Assembly: GCA_032717465.1 (NCBI GenBank)
Contig: CM064732.1
Span: forward strand, 35,443,015-35,507,014
Source of the DNA: Coenobita brevimanus
Lineage: Eukaryota; Arthropoda; Malacostraca; Decapoda; Coenobitidae
DNA length: 64,000 nt
Reading direction: 5' to 3'
The translations under genes and the position numbers were made by a program. The notes under the pieces were generated by a model. The model worked only from the letters and a program-made list of their open reading frames with translations, searched no databases and was not told where the DNA came from. This document shows, piece after piece, positions 11,583 through 23,496 of the stretch. Numbering within the stretch: the first letter of the stretch is position 1; each line of letters starts with the position of its first letter.

Positions 11583-11617
<35 letters not shown>
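11583..11617. repeat. (CA)n microsatellite
   Basis: Pure CA run. Confidence 0.95.
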
Positions 11618-11619
<2 letters not shown>

Positions 11620-11749
11620 ACTCGGCAACGTAACGCCATTCGCACTTTTTCTCTGGTCCAAATTATTCGCAGTGTTAGTCGCAATGCTTCTATTTTCCCC
11701 TCGTAATTTGCATACTAACTTCTGACTGACAATTGTTCTCTCCAGGGTG

Positions 11750-11751
<2 letters not shown>

Positions 11752-11795
<44 letters not shown>
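11752..11795. repeat. (GA)n microsatellite
   Basis: Pure GA run directly abutting the 3' tail of the family A LINE. It may be the insertion target or an outgrowth of the tail. Confidence 0.95.
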
Positions 11796-11797
<2 letters not shown>

Positions 11798-11829
11798 ATC
11801 GTCTATCTATCTCTCTATAGCCCGACACC

Positions 11830-12310
11830 CTAATCCTCCAAAGGGTGGCTGCAGACAAAACGCCCCCAAGTCTCTTTGTCACCCACCATTTGACTGCCGT
11901 CCCCGCAACTCACTCCCTCCTCCCTCATATACCTCTCAACTCCATCCCTCCACCACACCCTCTGTCTCCCTCTTCCTCTCCCTCCCTCCACATCATCTAC
12001 ATACACTCTCTTAGTCAGTCTTTCATTTGCCATTCTCTCCACATGTCCAACCCACCTCAGTGTATTTCTCCTAATTTTCTCAATCACATCCACATCCAAC
12101 TCACAATGTTCTTTCACTTCTTCATTCGTCAACCTGTTCCTCCATGTCATTCTACATGCTCCTGTCACGTAACTCGTTTCCATTGCTCTCACTCTTGACT
12201 TGTTTCCCTCTAGCAAGGTCCACGCCTCGCTTCCATACGTCAGGGTAGAGATCACAATACTATCATGCAGTGACTTCCTAGCTTCCATACTCACTTCCTA
12301 TTCCTTATCA
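11830..12310 (-). pseudogene. Family A LINE C-terminal region
   Basis: Continues the LINE protein after the frameshift: [55 protein letters not shown] and the end FVCSHPLED. The HVERM-x-NERL-x-KR segment is the conserved C-terminal block also present in the family A fragments at 10.5 kb and 20.1 kb and, diverged, in families B and C. Its stop lies about 30 bp before the GATA tail. Confidence 0.85.
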
Positions 12311-12316
12311 CAGCTT

Positions 12317-14020
12317 TTAGTGAGCCAACAACCTTCCTTCCCTGCTGTACCCTTTCATGCACTTCATTCCCCAAAATCCATCCTTACTCATCACACTACC
12401 TAAGTACTTGAATGCACTCACATTCTCCATATCCTCACCATCCAACCTCACTGTGTACTCTGTGACTTCATTCCTCTCAAACACCATAACTTTACTTTTG
12501 TTTATATTAACTTTCAGATTCCTCCTCCTACACACTATCCCAAATTCATTCACCAAACCTTGCAGCTCCCATTCATCTTCACTCAACAATACTGTATCAT
12601 CAGCAAACAGCAACACCGGAATCTTCCAAATCTCACCCTCATTCATTAGAGCCACCCCCAAATCCACTGCCTTACCTTGCTCCTTCTTTATTACCCCATC
12701 CATATATATATTAAACAGCCATGGAGACATCACACAACCCTGTTTCAGTCCCACATTGAGATCAAAGAACTCACTCAGCTCACCATCCACTCGCACCGTA
12801 GCCCTAGCTCCCTCGTACATACTCTTCACAGCACTCAACAATTTCCCCTCCACTTTATATATTCTTAATACCTTCCACATACATTGCCTATCTATTCTGT
12901 CATAAGCTTTCTCCAAGTCCATGAAGGCAGTATACACTTTCCTTCCCTTCTCTAGATACTTCTCCACTAAACATCTTAGAACAAATATCTGATCTACACA
13001 CCCTTTTCCCTTCCTAAATCCCCCTTGTTCTTCTCCAACTAGCTCCTCTGTCATATGCCTAACCCTATGAATGAGTATTCTACCATATATTTTACCAGTC
13101 ACACTAAGAAGGCAAATACCCCTATGGTTACCACATACTTCTCTCTCCCCTTTTCTTTTGTATAAAGGAACAATTATACCTGATTTCCAGTCCTCTGGAA
13201 CCCTTCCCTCTTCCCAGGCCAATCTACACAACTTCCATATCCACTCCACAGCAATCTCACCCCAATACCTAAGCATTTCACAACACACTCCATCAATTCC
13301 TGCGGCCTTTCCCAACTTAATCTTCTTCATCGCTTCCACTACTTCCGACCTGCTGATCTCTTCCTTCCTCCTCTCATCTCTTCTTCTCCCAGCCATTCCC
13401 CAACCACTCATACTGGCACTGCTCTCACTCACTACTTTCAACAAATCCTCAAAGTTCTCCTTCCATCTCCTCAAGTTCTCTCTCTTCTCCACCAACAATC
13501 TATTATTCCTATCTTTCACTCCCCTACTATTTCCCCTTTCACACTGCCTTACTTTCTTTACCTCCTTCCAAAACAATTTCTTACTCTCCCTGCATTTCAC
13601 ACTCAGATTCCTCCCAAACTCTTCATCCACTTTTTTCTTACTGTCCTTCACCAGCCTCTTAACCTCCCTTCTCTTGCTCACATATACCTCTCTCTTCTCT
13701 CTCTCATCTTCTCCCATACCTCTACTCGCTGACCATTTACTATATGCCTTCTTCTTTTGTTCCACAGCTCGTTTCACCTCATCATTCCACCATGCTGTCC
13801 CTTGCACACCCTTGCATCTCCTCCTCACTCCACAAACTGCCTCACACGCTGCGCCTATCTCTTCCGCGAATATCTTACATACGTCTTCCATCCCTTCCAT
13901 CTGCTCTAGCTCATACCTTCCCAGTCTTTCTTCCACTATGCTCTTATACTCTGTCATTTTCTCACTATCTTGCAATTTCTCCTCTCTTCTCACAGGAGCT
14001 GCTTCCTCCTGTCTTCCCCT
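12317..14020 (-). pseudogene. Family A LINE reverse transcriptase domain
   Basis: A long open stretch of about 560 codons. It opens with a linker containing CGVRRRCKGVQGTAWWNDEVKRA, followed by the RT fingers: LGKAAGIDGVCCEMLRY, WKSGIIVPLYKRKGER, NHRGICLLSVTGKIYGRIL and EQGGFRKGKGCVDQIFVLR. The palm follows: FMDLEKAYDRIDR (first Asp), VGLKQGCVMSPWLFNIYMDG, and VLLFADDTVLLSE with the catalytic FADD box, then KVNINKSKVMVFER and AFKYLGSVMSKDG. Frame is lost at about 12310-12340, so the thumb and C-terminal region continue in another frame. The long intact stretch suggests a fairly young copy. Confidence 0.88.
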
Positions 14021-14725
14021 TCATCTCCTCAACCACTTTCTTTGCAGCTCTACCTTGGCCATCACTAAGTGATGGTCCAAGACTCCATTCCCCCACCCTC
14101 TCCACTCTCTTGCATCCAACACTTGTCTTCTCATTCGCTCATCCACACACACATAGTCTATCATTGCCTTTCGTTCAATAAGTTCACCATCCATCCTTCT
14201 CATTACTCTCCATGTATACTGGTGGATCATCTTATGACGGAAGTAGGTGTTGGCTATTGCCAACCCCTAACAAGCACAGATGTCCACGAAAGCACTACCA
14301 TTCCCATCTACTTCAGCTGGCACACCCCACTGACCAACCACTCCATCCACTCGTACATTCCCAACTTTGTCATTCATGTCTCCAATCAAAAGCACTCTCT
14401 CGCTCCTTTCAAACTTGTCCATACGTGCTTCTACTCTCGCCCAAAACTCATCTTTCACTCTTGCCCTCAGTCCTCTGTCGGCGAATGTGCACATACAATC
14501 CCCCAAGCTTGTATTCCTACACTCATCCTCACCCACACATTCCTTGCACCCACTGCTCGATACTCTCTTACATTCTCCTTCCACTTCTTGCTTATCATCA
14601 GACATACTCCCTCTCTTGCCCTCTCATTCTCATTGACTCCCGCACATATAGCTAAACCATATTCTCATTCTCTCACCCTTTCACCTTCCATTTAGTTTCA
14701 GTCAATCCACATATATCCATGTTCC
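14021..14725 (-). pseudogene. Family A LINE endonuclease domain
   Basis: Apurinic/apyrimidinic-type endonuclease that would nick target DNA to prime reverse transcription. Reading from about 14725 downwards, the frame gives DICGLTETKW (the Glu-bearing N-terminal motif), RVLLIGDMNDKVGN (GD-x-N motif), FRHKMIHQYTW, IDYVCVDERMRRQV and GVLDHHLVMAKV (the DH motif). All lie in one reading frame, also shared with the reverse transcriptase, but TAG at 14267-14269 and TGA at 14021-14023 interrupt it. Similar domains are annotated in animal genomes as craniofacial development protein 2-like because that protein derives from an RTE element. Confidence 0.8.
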
Positions 14726-14930
14726 CACCCTAAGAATGTCCTTTGTCCGTTCCTTAGTCGTCAACGTGTGGTCCGTCTGGGTCCGAGGCGCTTTATTCGC
14801 TTTTTTAGTTAGTTCTTTTTACGGGGTGGGGAACTAACCCACCACCAACCCTTTTAGTAGCCTTGTACGACAAGCAGGGATACTGGGGGAGTATTCTTGA
14901 AACCCCCCTACCCCCAGGGGGGTAGCATGG

Positions 14931-15119
14931 ACAAAAAATAATAATTACAATAATAATCGCCAAGGAAAACGTGATATGAAGCTGGATATGAAATGGTGGA
15001 AGTCATGGGAAACTTTCGAAACTAGAAAAAGTAAATCATGGTAAGATGAGGGGTACATGAAAAAGAAAAATGCAGTTTGTAAGTGAAATAAATGAGAGAT
15101 GTGAGAGAACAAGTTCTTG
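14931..15119. other. Unassigned AT-rich sequence
   Basis: Nothing recognisable upstream of the family A LINE. Confidence 0.4.
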
Positions 15120-15385
15120 TTTTTTATTAGCTCCACTCTGTCTAGCCGAGTAGACCCATGAGCCACAGGCAAGCAACCGTTCATGCAAGGGCGTCCCGTG
15201 CGACAGACAGGTCCTTGCTGTGGCGATGTTCTGGGAAAAGAGAGGAGGTCTGGATCCTGGATGGACGCCGTATTTGCGTCTCACCACCCACGTACCGGGG
15301 ATACTAAGGTAGACTACACTTCAGTCCGTGACCTGGTTATATGGTCACCACTTTGCTCTGTAAAAGGTTTCCAGAGTTACAGACG
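15120..15385 (-). repeat. Dispersed repeat, copy 1 (related to 31254-31505)
   Basis: Read on the minus strand it contains an (A/G)ATACGG-(C/T)-(A/G)TC motif, a CACATCGG/GAACATCG-type segment and a final TAATAAAAAAC-like tail. The same order of landmarks appears on the minus strand at 31254-31505, which ends ATAAATAACAACAAC. It looks like a short interspersed element of unknown type. The match is diverged and was read by eye. Confidence 0.45.
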
Positions 15386-16060
15386 TGTCACCCAGTATAC
15401 AGTCAACTGAGACGGAAAGAATAGTAATAAAAAGTGGCAGGAAGGAAAGGGAGATGTAGGAGAGAAGAACTGACACAGAAAAGAATGATAAAGGTGCATG
15501 AAGAAGCAGACAGCGCTATATCATATGAGCAGATGATCGCCACCACCTGTACTATAAAAAAAAAAAAATAAATAAATAAATAAAATGGTAAAGTTAAGAA
15601 ATTATGGGGATAATATGCGAGCAATGAGACAGCACATGAACAAAAGACTAAACTTAAATTAAGACACCAAAAAGGTGGTAGGTAAGAGGAAGAGAGAAAA
15701 AAACAAATATAGAAAGTAAGACAGAGTAGAAAGAAATGAAAGAAAAAGTGAAACGGAAAGCAAAAGGATTATTAAGAGAAGAGTGAGACCAAATGGGTGT
15801 ACTGACGAAGAGAGGTGAATTAGTGTGTCCGTTTTCAAGTGTAAAAGAAAACTGACGTCCTCGTACGGAAACGGTGGTTATTGCGATTGATATTACAATG
15901 GAAAACATTCAGGACTGGAAACAGATTAAAATAAGGCAAGGTCTTGTAAGAGAAAGAATATTGGAAAAAAAAAACAAAAAACGACAAAATAACAACAAAA
16001 AACGTAAAGGGGAGTCAGCAATTGTACGAGAGACCCAAGACTAAGCTGAAGACATGCAAC
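15386..16060. other. Unassigned A/G-rich sequence
   Basis: Contains an A-tract with TAAA repeats near 15556-15585 and no recognisable gene. Confidence 0.4.
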
Positions 16061-16062
16061 AA

Positions 16063-16254
16063 ATTCGTTCATTCTTCTCCCTTCTCTTTTCATTCCTTCA
16101 TCCCTCGCTTCCACTCACCTACCCTTCTCTCTGCCACCTTTCCTTCCTCCCTCGCTCTCACTCCTCCTCCCTCAATCTCTCTCTACTCTCTTTTCCCCAT
16201 TCACTCCCTTTTTTTTCATGTGTCCCTCACCATCCCCTTGCTTCCTCAAATTCC

Positions 16255-16293
<39 letters not shown>

Positions 16294-16540
16294 CCCTCTC
16301 ATCTCTCTCCTCCCCTCCTCTTTCTCCATTCACTCCCTCATATTACTACGTCCCTCACCATTCTCCTTCTCCCTCAGATCCCTCGTGTTTTCTCCCCAGT
16401 ACCTCTTCCCCTCCCTCCATCACTCTCATCACTTCCTCCCCTCTTCATCCTCCTCATTCCTCCACATCCCGATTCCCTATCGCTCTCCCTACCTCTTCCC
16501 TCACCTCTTCCCCTTCCGCTCCCCACATTTTATCCTCCAC
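16063..16540. repeat. Pyrimidine-rich low-complexity block with (CT)n
   Basis: Almost entirely C and T on the plus strand, with a pure CT run at about 16259-16290. Ser/Pro/Leu-rich frames in all three registers are by-products of composition. Confidence 0.9.
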
Positions 16541-16767
16541 TTGACAAAGTCAGAGGAGGGAGTTGTTATCACTGGTATCAATAGGTGTCCGTCCGTAGAG
16601 TTGGTCGGCAGGATGACAGGGTGTCTGGCCGGGCGTTGAGATTTCTTTTCAGGGCCAGAACTCAGAAAGTATTCACTATAGAGTCATGAAATTTCACAGA
16701 TATGTATCTTATAGTGAAGTTGTGCCTTTTGATAGATAGACTGCTGTGTTTTAAGTAGTTTTTTAAA

Positions 16768-18440
16768 ATGAAAAAGTCTATCTATATACCTAGGCTGCTT
16801 CCCCGAAGGAAAGGGAGGTAGCCGAGACAGGACGACACACTCCCCATTTACTCATCCATTCAAACACATTCATTCGCATCTTAGCCCCAAAGGGGAGAAC
16901 GGACAGATCCTCACCGCACCACACCGCACAAGGGTCAACTGCGCAATGCAATCAGTGACATCCGCAGCAGGGCCCAACAGCAGAGCTGGTTTACCCCTGC
17001 CACATCATAACAGACTCATCCCCTTACCCACACCTGACCTGAAATAGCTGATCAGACCAAATGCGGGAGAATATCCCCTCAGGGCTGCGTCATCACTTAT
17101 TCATTCACAATTTCTCTTCATTTATTTCTGTCATCCACAGCCACTCTTCCTTGCTCAACAGACATCCCTCTCGCATCCAGCGCTCTCTTCACACTGTCCA
17201 TCCATCCTATTCATGGTCTTCCTCTCAGCCATACACCTCTCACAACAGATCTAGTTATCTTTTTCACCAATCGCTCATTATCCATTCTCTCCATATGCCC
17301 AAACCATCGCAACACCCTCTGCTCAACTCTACCAGCCATCTCCCGAACAACTCCAGTTCTCCTTCGCACTTCGTCATTCTGCACTCGATCCATACACGTC
17401 ACTCCACACATACTTCTCAGACACCTCATCTCCATTACATTCAATCTTTTCCTCTCTGCTACACCCATATTCCATGTTTCAGCCCCATATAATACAGTCG
17501 GTACCACAACACCCTCATACAGCCTTCTCTTTACATCCATTCTAAGCGAACGACATCTAAACACTTTTTTCATTCCTCCCAGCACCTTTCCTACTTCATT
17601 TATTCTAAACTTCGCTTCTGCATCTATTCTTCCATCCACAGCAACATGTGACCCTAGATATTTAAAACACTCTACCTCCTCAAGCAACTTGCCATTCAAA
17701 ACAATATTCATCCCCCTACCATCTACCAACCTCGTACACTTCATCACTTTACTCTTATTCTCATTTTCTTTCAATTTTCTCCTTTCACACACCCTTCCAA
17801 ACTCCTCTACCAACTGTCTCAATCTCTCCTCTGATTCAGCCACCAGTACAGTATCATCTGCAAACAGCAGCTGCTTCAGATTCCACTCTCCACCATCAAC
17901 ATTCACCAGACTCCACCTAAAACTCTTCCATTCACCTCCCTTACAACACCATCCATGTAAATATTAAACAACCAAGGCGACATCACACATCCCTGTCGCA
18001 GCCCCAGGAAACCAATCACTCACAGCATTTCCCACTCTTACACATGCTGTACTATTTACATAAAAACTTTTCACCCCTTTTAGTAACCTACCATCAAGTC
18101 CATACAATCTTAAACAGTCCACAGAGCCTCCCTATCAATTCTATCATACACTTTCTCTAAATCCATAAATGCCCAAAACACATCCTTGCCTTTCGCTAAA
18201 TACTTTTTACACACTTGTCTCACCGCAAACACCTGATCCACACATTCCCTCTCTCTCCTAAAGCCACACTGCTCATCACCAATCACTCCCTCTGTACCCT
18301 CTCTAACTCTCATAATTAACACTCTACCATACACCTTACCTACAACACTCAACAGACTTATACCCCTAAAGCTAGTACATTCATACTTATCAACCTTGCC
18401 TTTATACAACGGGACCACACAAGCATCATGCATGAAAAAG
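16768..18440 (-). mobile_element. RTE-like LINE family B, 5'-truncated copy 1, with 9-bp target duplication
   Basis: Minus-strand LINE body 16777-18431, flanked by the direct repeat ATGAAAAAG at 16768-16776 and 18432-18440, which fixes its ends. The 3' end carries a CCTAGGTATATAGATAGA tail. The 5' end is truncated inside the reverse transcriptase: the first codons read CVVPLYKGKVDK. Two long frames remain, 18110-18425 (GISLLSVVGKVYGRVL, CGFRRERECVDQVFAV, FMDLEKVYDRIDR) and 17211-17906 (FADDTVLVAESEERL, NENKSKVMKCTRL, YLGSHVAVDG, VLRWFGHMERMDNERLVKKI). A frameshift near 17910-18050 separates them. A 3' untranslated region of about 0.3 kb follows, shared with the copy at 24.6-24.9 kb. Confidence 0.88.
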
Positions 18441-18650
18441 TATAGAAAATATTTTTTCCCTGAGATTTCAATGGGGCCTGTGCAAGGAATCTGAAGGGCC
18501 TAGGTTATGTGTCCTTATGGCGTTCTACTGACGCCCACTTTCGAAAGGAAAGATTGAGGTGGGGGGGTGAGGGTGTCTTTATGCGTTTCATTAGGCGTGC
18601 AGGGAGGTGGAGGGGGCGGTATGTGCTTGATCAGGTGGATGATTGTAACG
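18441..18650. other. Unassigned sequence
   Basis: Short stretch without recognisable content. Confidence 0.4.
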
Positions 18651-19098
18651 GCGTAACACTGCCTATGTTTATTCGCCCTCTTCCCTCTCCTTCAGCTTCT
18701 TTTCATTCCCCTTCCTGATGGAGTCCCTCACATTTCTCATCCTTCGTCCCTGTTTCACTGCGCTCTCTCCATCTCCTACCTAACCCCTCACCATTCCCAT
18801 TTATTACTTCCCTCTCCCCTCCTGGTCCCTATTTCCCCTCTCTTCTTCCCTATCCACTCCCAGTTCCCCATCCCTTTCTCTCCTCCCTATCCCTATTCCC
18901 CTTCGCCTCTCTAATTCCCGGCCTCATAAGTCTGCAGCTAACCGATCTCATCTCAACAGCGAGTAAAAAAGAAAAGAAAGAAAAAAAGAAAAGAAAAAAA
19001 AAAAGAAAAAAGAAAAAAAAATCTGTCGCCCCTACAGCATGCCCTTAACTCCGAATGGGCGAGACGTTTGTAACAACGCCTGGTTTGACGCGGTTCTG

Positions 19099-19161
<63 letters not shown>
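18651..19161. repeat. Low-complexity cluster: CT-rich, A-rich, (GT)n and (GA)n
   Basis: CT-rich from about 18660 to 18930, A/G-rich at 18964-19021, a pure (GT)n at about 19103-19132, then (GA)n to 19161. Confidence 0.9.
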
Positions 19162-19163
<2 letters not shown>

Positions 19164-19792
19164 TGTTATTATTGGTGTACTTGCGATGCTCTCAAGACGC
19201 CTCAAAAATTAAGCAAGAATTAGAGGAAATAAGTGTATTGCCTATCAATATGGTAAGGAGTATTTACAGGGCGGTCCATACACTGCGCCGTCCTTGCCTA
19301 CTCTGGTTGGTTGCGGGGACGGTTTAGTCAGCTCTAGCAATGTTTGCCCAAATTATTATTAAAAAAAAAAAAAAAAAGAGAGAGCTAGCCATTTCCAGTA
19401 AACAAAAAGTAACCTATCAATGGCTGCGTCATTTCAAAGTGTATGGATAGCCCACTCATACAGCGACATCAGCATACTGAGTTGATTTTTTCAGCACACA
19501 GGTATTGCCATGATGACTCAGTACATGAACCACCCTGTGCATGTATGGAGCAGTGGGATTTAAAATGGCGGTTCAACTGATAACCCACTTTTGGAGTTCA
19601 CGGTACACTAATTTTCTATTTCTGGAGCGTAGGTGCATTAGCTGATCATATGGCTGGTTACTAAAATGCGTGGAAAACGAAAACATAATAAAAGGGAATT
19701 AACTGATTTTATGGCTGGTTACTAAAATGTGTAGAAGAAAAAAATAAATAAAGGGGCGCAACTTGAATATATTTATCAAATCTCACATCTCA
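19162..19792. other. Unassigned sequence with a poly(A) run
   Basis: An A-tract ends near 19376. TGATTTTATGGCTGGTTACTAAAATG recurs in similar form at about 19642 and 19705, a small ~63-bp duplication. No gene was recognised. Confidence 0.45.
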
Positions 19793-19805
19793 TATATATA
19801 TATAC

Positions 19806-19901
<96 letters not shown>
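19793..19901. repeat. (AT)n microsatellite
   Basis: Nearly pure AT run of about 109 bp with two C interruptions at the left end. Confidence 0.97.
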
Positions 19902-19904
<3 letters not shown>

Positions 19905-19936
19905 GTATACATGTATGTATAATTGTATATACTCGT

Positions 19937-20318
19937 ATATCTATCTATCTATCTACCTATCTACCTATCTATTGCCAGACTCCTTAATCCCTTATACGGG
20001 GTGGCCACAAACAAATCGCCTCCACGTCACCCTGTCCCCCGCCATTTCACTGCCCTGCTCCCAATTCACACACCCCTCTCTCATATACCTCTCCACTCCA
20101 TCCCTCCATTTCATCCTTGGCCTTCCCCTCCCTCTCTCTCCCTCCACCTCATTCACATACACTCTCCTCGTCAGTCTCTCATTCTCCATCCTCTCCACAT
20201 GGCCAAACTACTTCACTGTGTTTCTCCTAACACTTCCTATCACATCCACATCCACACCACAACGGTCCTTCACATCCTCATTTGTCAGTCTGTCTCTCCA
20301 TGCTATGTACATAAATTT
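19937..20318 (-). mobile_element. RTE-like LINE family A, 3' fragment
   Basis: On the minus strand it reads [20 protein letters not shown], then [18 protein letters not shown] and FVCGHPV, followed by a TCTGGCAATAGATAG GATA tail. It is a 5'-truncated copy of the family at 11.8 kb, more similar to the fragment at 10.5 kb. Homology starts abruptly near 20318. A long GATA/GGTA tail (19938-19971) separates it from the (AT)n microsatellite. Confidence 0.85.
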
Positions 20319-21121
20319 TAGAAGTTAAGGAAAACTATGGTACAGAAAATAAGTATTATGATCAAACTAACTATTTAGTGACATAAGAAATTAGAAAAAA
20401 AAAATGAATTATATGTAAGTACAACGAATGAGGAAGTCTAGTGGGGAATGGGAGTGTGAGAGTTTGACAGCCCCATCCTGTCCAAGTTTGCCAGGCCTGC
20501 TCGGACAGCCCACTCATGCCACAAACCAGTGTGCTTATCAGGACACAGCCTCGCAACGACCCCAGAAGTGATTTCTATTCTTTACCTCCGCACTCAACAA
20601 CGCATCTACCAAAAAACCTAAGGACACTTGAAGTGGAAAGACGAATGTTGGTGAGTATTTGTTGAATATTCTAGGTTTTGTAGTTGCTGAGATAAGATGG
20701 TTTGAAAGCAGTTATTTTTTTTTTCTAATATCCCTGGTACAGCAAGCATTTCTCCAAATTAAACTCCGAGTTTTAGGGGTTAATAACCTTGACACAACTC
20801 GTCACACTCATTATAGCACTCAGTACAGAATTATTATGAACGGTTATCCAGGTTGAAAAGCAGTTGTATATTTTTTCTTTCAGTCTTATACTATTTCAAG
20901 CTTGTCTGTTCATAGGGCTTGGTGATCCTCCTTAAAATTTCCTCCCATTTTCAGGTGGAGCGTTTGGTGGGCGGGGATTAGCATCTTATTTTCTTATGTT
21001 CTTATGTAAGGTAAATGATATCGTATGCCGGTATCAAGAATAAGACATACAAGTCGTAGTCATGATGTGGGGGTTCATTCCTATCTTACCTCAAACAAGG
21101 AAAAAAGACATTTTATGCAAG
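20319..21121. other. Unassigned sequence
   Basis: No gene or known repeat recognised. Confidence 0.4.
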
Positions 21122-21186
21122 ACCACCGCGACCACCACCACCACCACCACCACCAATAACAACAACAATAATGAAAATAATAATAA

Positions 21187-21217
<31 letters not shown>

Positions 21218-21222
21218 AATTC
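21122..21222. repeat. Trinucleotide microsatellite (ACC)n/(AAT)n
   Basis: CCACCACCACC followed by AACAACAATAATAATAAT-type repeats. Confidence 0.95.
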
Positions 21223-21780
21223 ATCATTTAATCCAATGCTGCCCCACAAGAAGGGTAGGAGCCTGGGGCTAGGCAAAGTGGTCCTGACATTTAAGATGAG
21301 AGTGACCAGCCTCATTCATCCCTGAGTGGCGTTAAGTGAACATTAAACCCCAACCACCCCTTGGATATAAACCTGCACTGGCTCAGTCGGATGGAGTGCC
21401 TTAACTGCCCACTAAACCATCAGGTGCCATAATCTGGTCATATAGATACCACCCAGCGTAGTAAATGATTTCATGGTGTACAGGAACCAAATTTTCTTGT
21501 CACTCAGTGTACTGTCACCCGTAGGCAGAAGGATGAGGAAAGAATGAAGGAAACAAAGACCGAAGAGGAAGGATGGAAAGAAGGAAAACAGGAAAGGGCA
21601 GGCACCCGACAGCAGCATTACATCGAGTGAGTGGAAGGTGAGAGCCCCCACCAACCATAAAATGATAATAATAATAATAATAATCATCATCATCATAATA
21701 ATAATAATAATAATAATAATGATAATAATAACAATAACCAGAATTCTGTAACTCATGGCCCATGCCAGGACACATAACCT
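21223..21780 (+). repeat. Dispersed repeat R1, copy 1 (SINE-like)
   Basis: Starts after the (AAT)n tract with GCTGCCCCACAAGAAGG, GGGGCTAGGCAA, TTAAGATGAGAGTGACCAGC and CATCCCTGAGTGGC. It continues CTGGCTCAGTCGGATGGAGT (an A-box-like sequence, without a clear B box), GGTGCCATAATCTGGTCATA and CACTCAGTGTACTGTCACCC, and ends near another (AAT)n/(CAT)n tract at 21663-21728. An inverted copy lies at about 50065-50545 and a partial copy at 26160-26320. Ends at trinucleotide repeats suggest a short retroposon. Confidence 0.7.
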
Positions 21781-22290
21781 GGGCCCATCATATTTCTAGT
21801 GCAGTCTCCGGTTCTCCTGGAATCATCCAGACTCTGAAGCTGGAATATTAATAATAATACCAACAAAAACAATAGTCTCCACCTATGTAGTAGGTGACAA
21901 CTAATAATGCCAGCAAAAACAATAGTCTCCAGGTAGAGACTAATAGTAAACCGAAATAAACTCTTAGGAATCGGTCTGCCAAGTTTCGTTTTCAGATTCC
22001 TTTGCTGGTCGGACTGAAATCTCCGGTAGACACGACCAACTTATCTCGTTCACTTATAAAAATACTGATATGACTCTTTCTACCATGCCCTTCTACTGTG
22101 AGTAAAGGATTTGGATTTTTTTTTTTTTTTCTATCATCAGTAACCCATGCCACGACACATAAACTTCAGATTCCTTTTGCAGTCTCCGGTTCTCCTGGAA
22201 TCGTCGCGAGACCCTGAGGCCAGAATAATAATACCAGTAAAACCAGTAGTCTCTCCTATGTAGCAGGTGGAGACTAATAACAATAACTTG
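21781..22290. repeat. Pair of ~150-bp direct repeats
   Basis: GCAGTCTCCGGTTCTCCTGG occurs at about 21802 and 22181, followed in both by AATAATA and AGTAGTCTC/ATAGTCTCC motifs and by a TATGTAG(T/C)AGGTG segment. The copies are about 380 bp apart. No coding frame. Confidence 0.6.
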
Positions 22291-22479
22291 TGCTCCCTTA
22301 ATAACCAAACAAGTAATTAATGTCGGATGCAGAATGAAAGTGTTCCGTAATAATACAGTCGACCGAAACATTACTTCACAAGATCGCATTACAAGGCCTG
22401 AAGTATTATCCTCGCATTTTTGTGAACGCTAATTTCTGGCAAGGGTCGATAAAACTGGACATTAATGGCCTATGCGAAA

Positions 22480-23095
22480 ATAAGAAAGGCAGTGAGGGCA
22501 GAAAGGGAGGGAAGGAGAGAATGTTGAGGTAGAAGAGATGGTAGAAGAGAAAGCGGTCAAAGAGGAATGAAAAGAACGTAAGGAGGAGGAGATAAAAGGC
22601 GGTGTATGGAGAGAAGAGGGAATGGAGAGGGAAGGAAGTAGGGAAAGGCGACGAGATAAGGAAGAAGGAGCGAAGAAAAGGATGCAGGGAGGGAGACAGC
22701 GATAAGGATAAAGGAGGGAGAAGGAAATAAGGGGGATGGAAGGGGAAAAAAGCTCAAGGAACGAAGCCAGGGAGAGAAAACAAAGAGAATGCAAGAAGGG
22801 AGGCTGCGGGAAGTAAAGGGTGGAAAAAGAGAAAAGGATGTCAAAGAAGGGAGAGAAGAGGGAAGAAAAGGTAGGAGATAGGCTAGGTAGGAAGGGGGAC
22901 AGAATGTGTTAAGTGGAGTTAGGGGGAGACTGAAGAATGAGGGAAGTAAATATATAAGTAAAAGAAGGATGGATGGAAATATGATAAGGAAGCAGGGATA
23001 GGGAGACAGTAATCGGATGAGAAAAAGAAAAGGGAGTGAAAAAGGGTGGTATAAAGAAAGAAGGGAGGAGGGAAAAGAATGGGAGGACTAAATGG
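22480..23095. repeat. Purine-rich (GA) low-complexity block
   Basis: About 600 bp that is overwhelmingly A and G on the plus strand without a simple period. Frames on either strand are Ser/Leu/Pro-rich artefacts. Confidence 0.85.
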
Positions 23096-23496
23096 CAGCG
23101 TTCACGAACTCCCAAACGTTGCCACTCGTCACCCGATAACTCAGTTTGAAAAGTTAAAAACACGGTCAAATAAACTATTGCTTTGTAGGTGCTTCCTTTA
23201 TCACTTTGATTATAACTATAATTTTATGATTATATTTACTCAGTAAATATGAGGAAAAGATGCTTCAGTATAATAGAGTTGAAGGGAATCACCAACCTGA
23301 ACCTATTAGGCTATATTGTCTACACCTCGGGACAAATATTGTTCGTAGCTTAGAAGTTATTAGTCACATTCTCAGTCATGTCTTTTAATATAGATTTAAT
23401 CAGATAAAAATCTGACGCATTTAGGGAAATATCACAGTTAGTAACGTGCAGTATCGAGACATTTCTGGAGGGGGGGGGGAGGAAATATTCCGCTCG
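23096..23496. other. Unassigned sequence
   Basis: A G-run at 23469-23479 lies just left of the family B LINE. The last bases may belong to the mariner relic into which that LINE inserted. Confidence 0.4.

Larger units (their letters stand above)
11801..14930 (-). mobile_element. Near full-length RTE-like LINE, family A
   Basis: A 3.1-kb minus-strand non-LTR retrotransposon with endonuclease then reverse transcriptase and no RNase H, the layout and size of RTE-clade elements. The 3' end (low coordinates) reads GGGCTATAGAGAGATAGATAG, a GATA-type tail. The 5' end lies in a C/G-run region near 14908-14930, where CTACCCCC and GGGGTAG form an inverted pair. Clade assignment is from the endonuclease/RT style and the microsatellite tail; an RTE-related clade cannot be excluded. 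The coding frame is broken, so this copy is inactive. Confidence 0.8.

Noticed and set aside
12357..14695. Several plus-strand frames of 100-330 codons
   Set aside because: They are antisense shadows of the minus-strand family A LINE.
16022..16639. Long Ser/Pro/Leu-rich frames in three registers
   Set aside because: Pyrimidine-rich DNA keeps all registers open; no domain or start signal.
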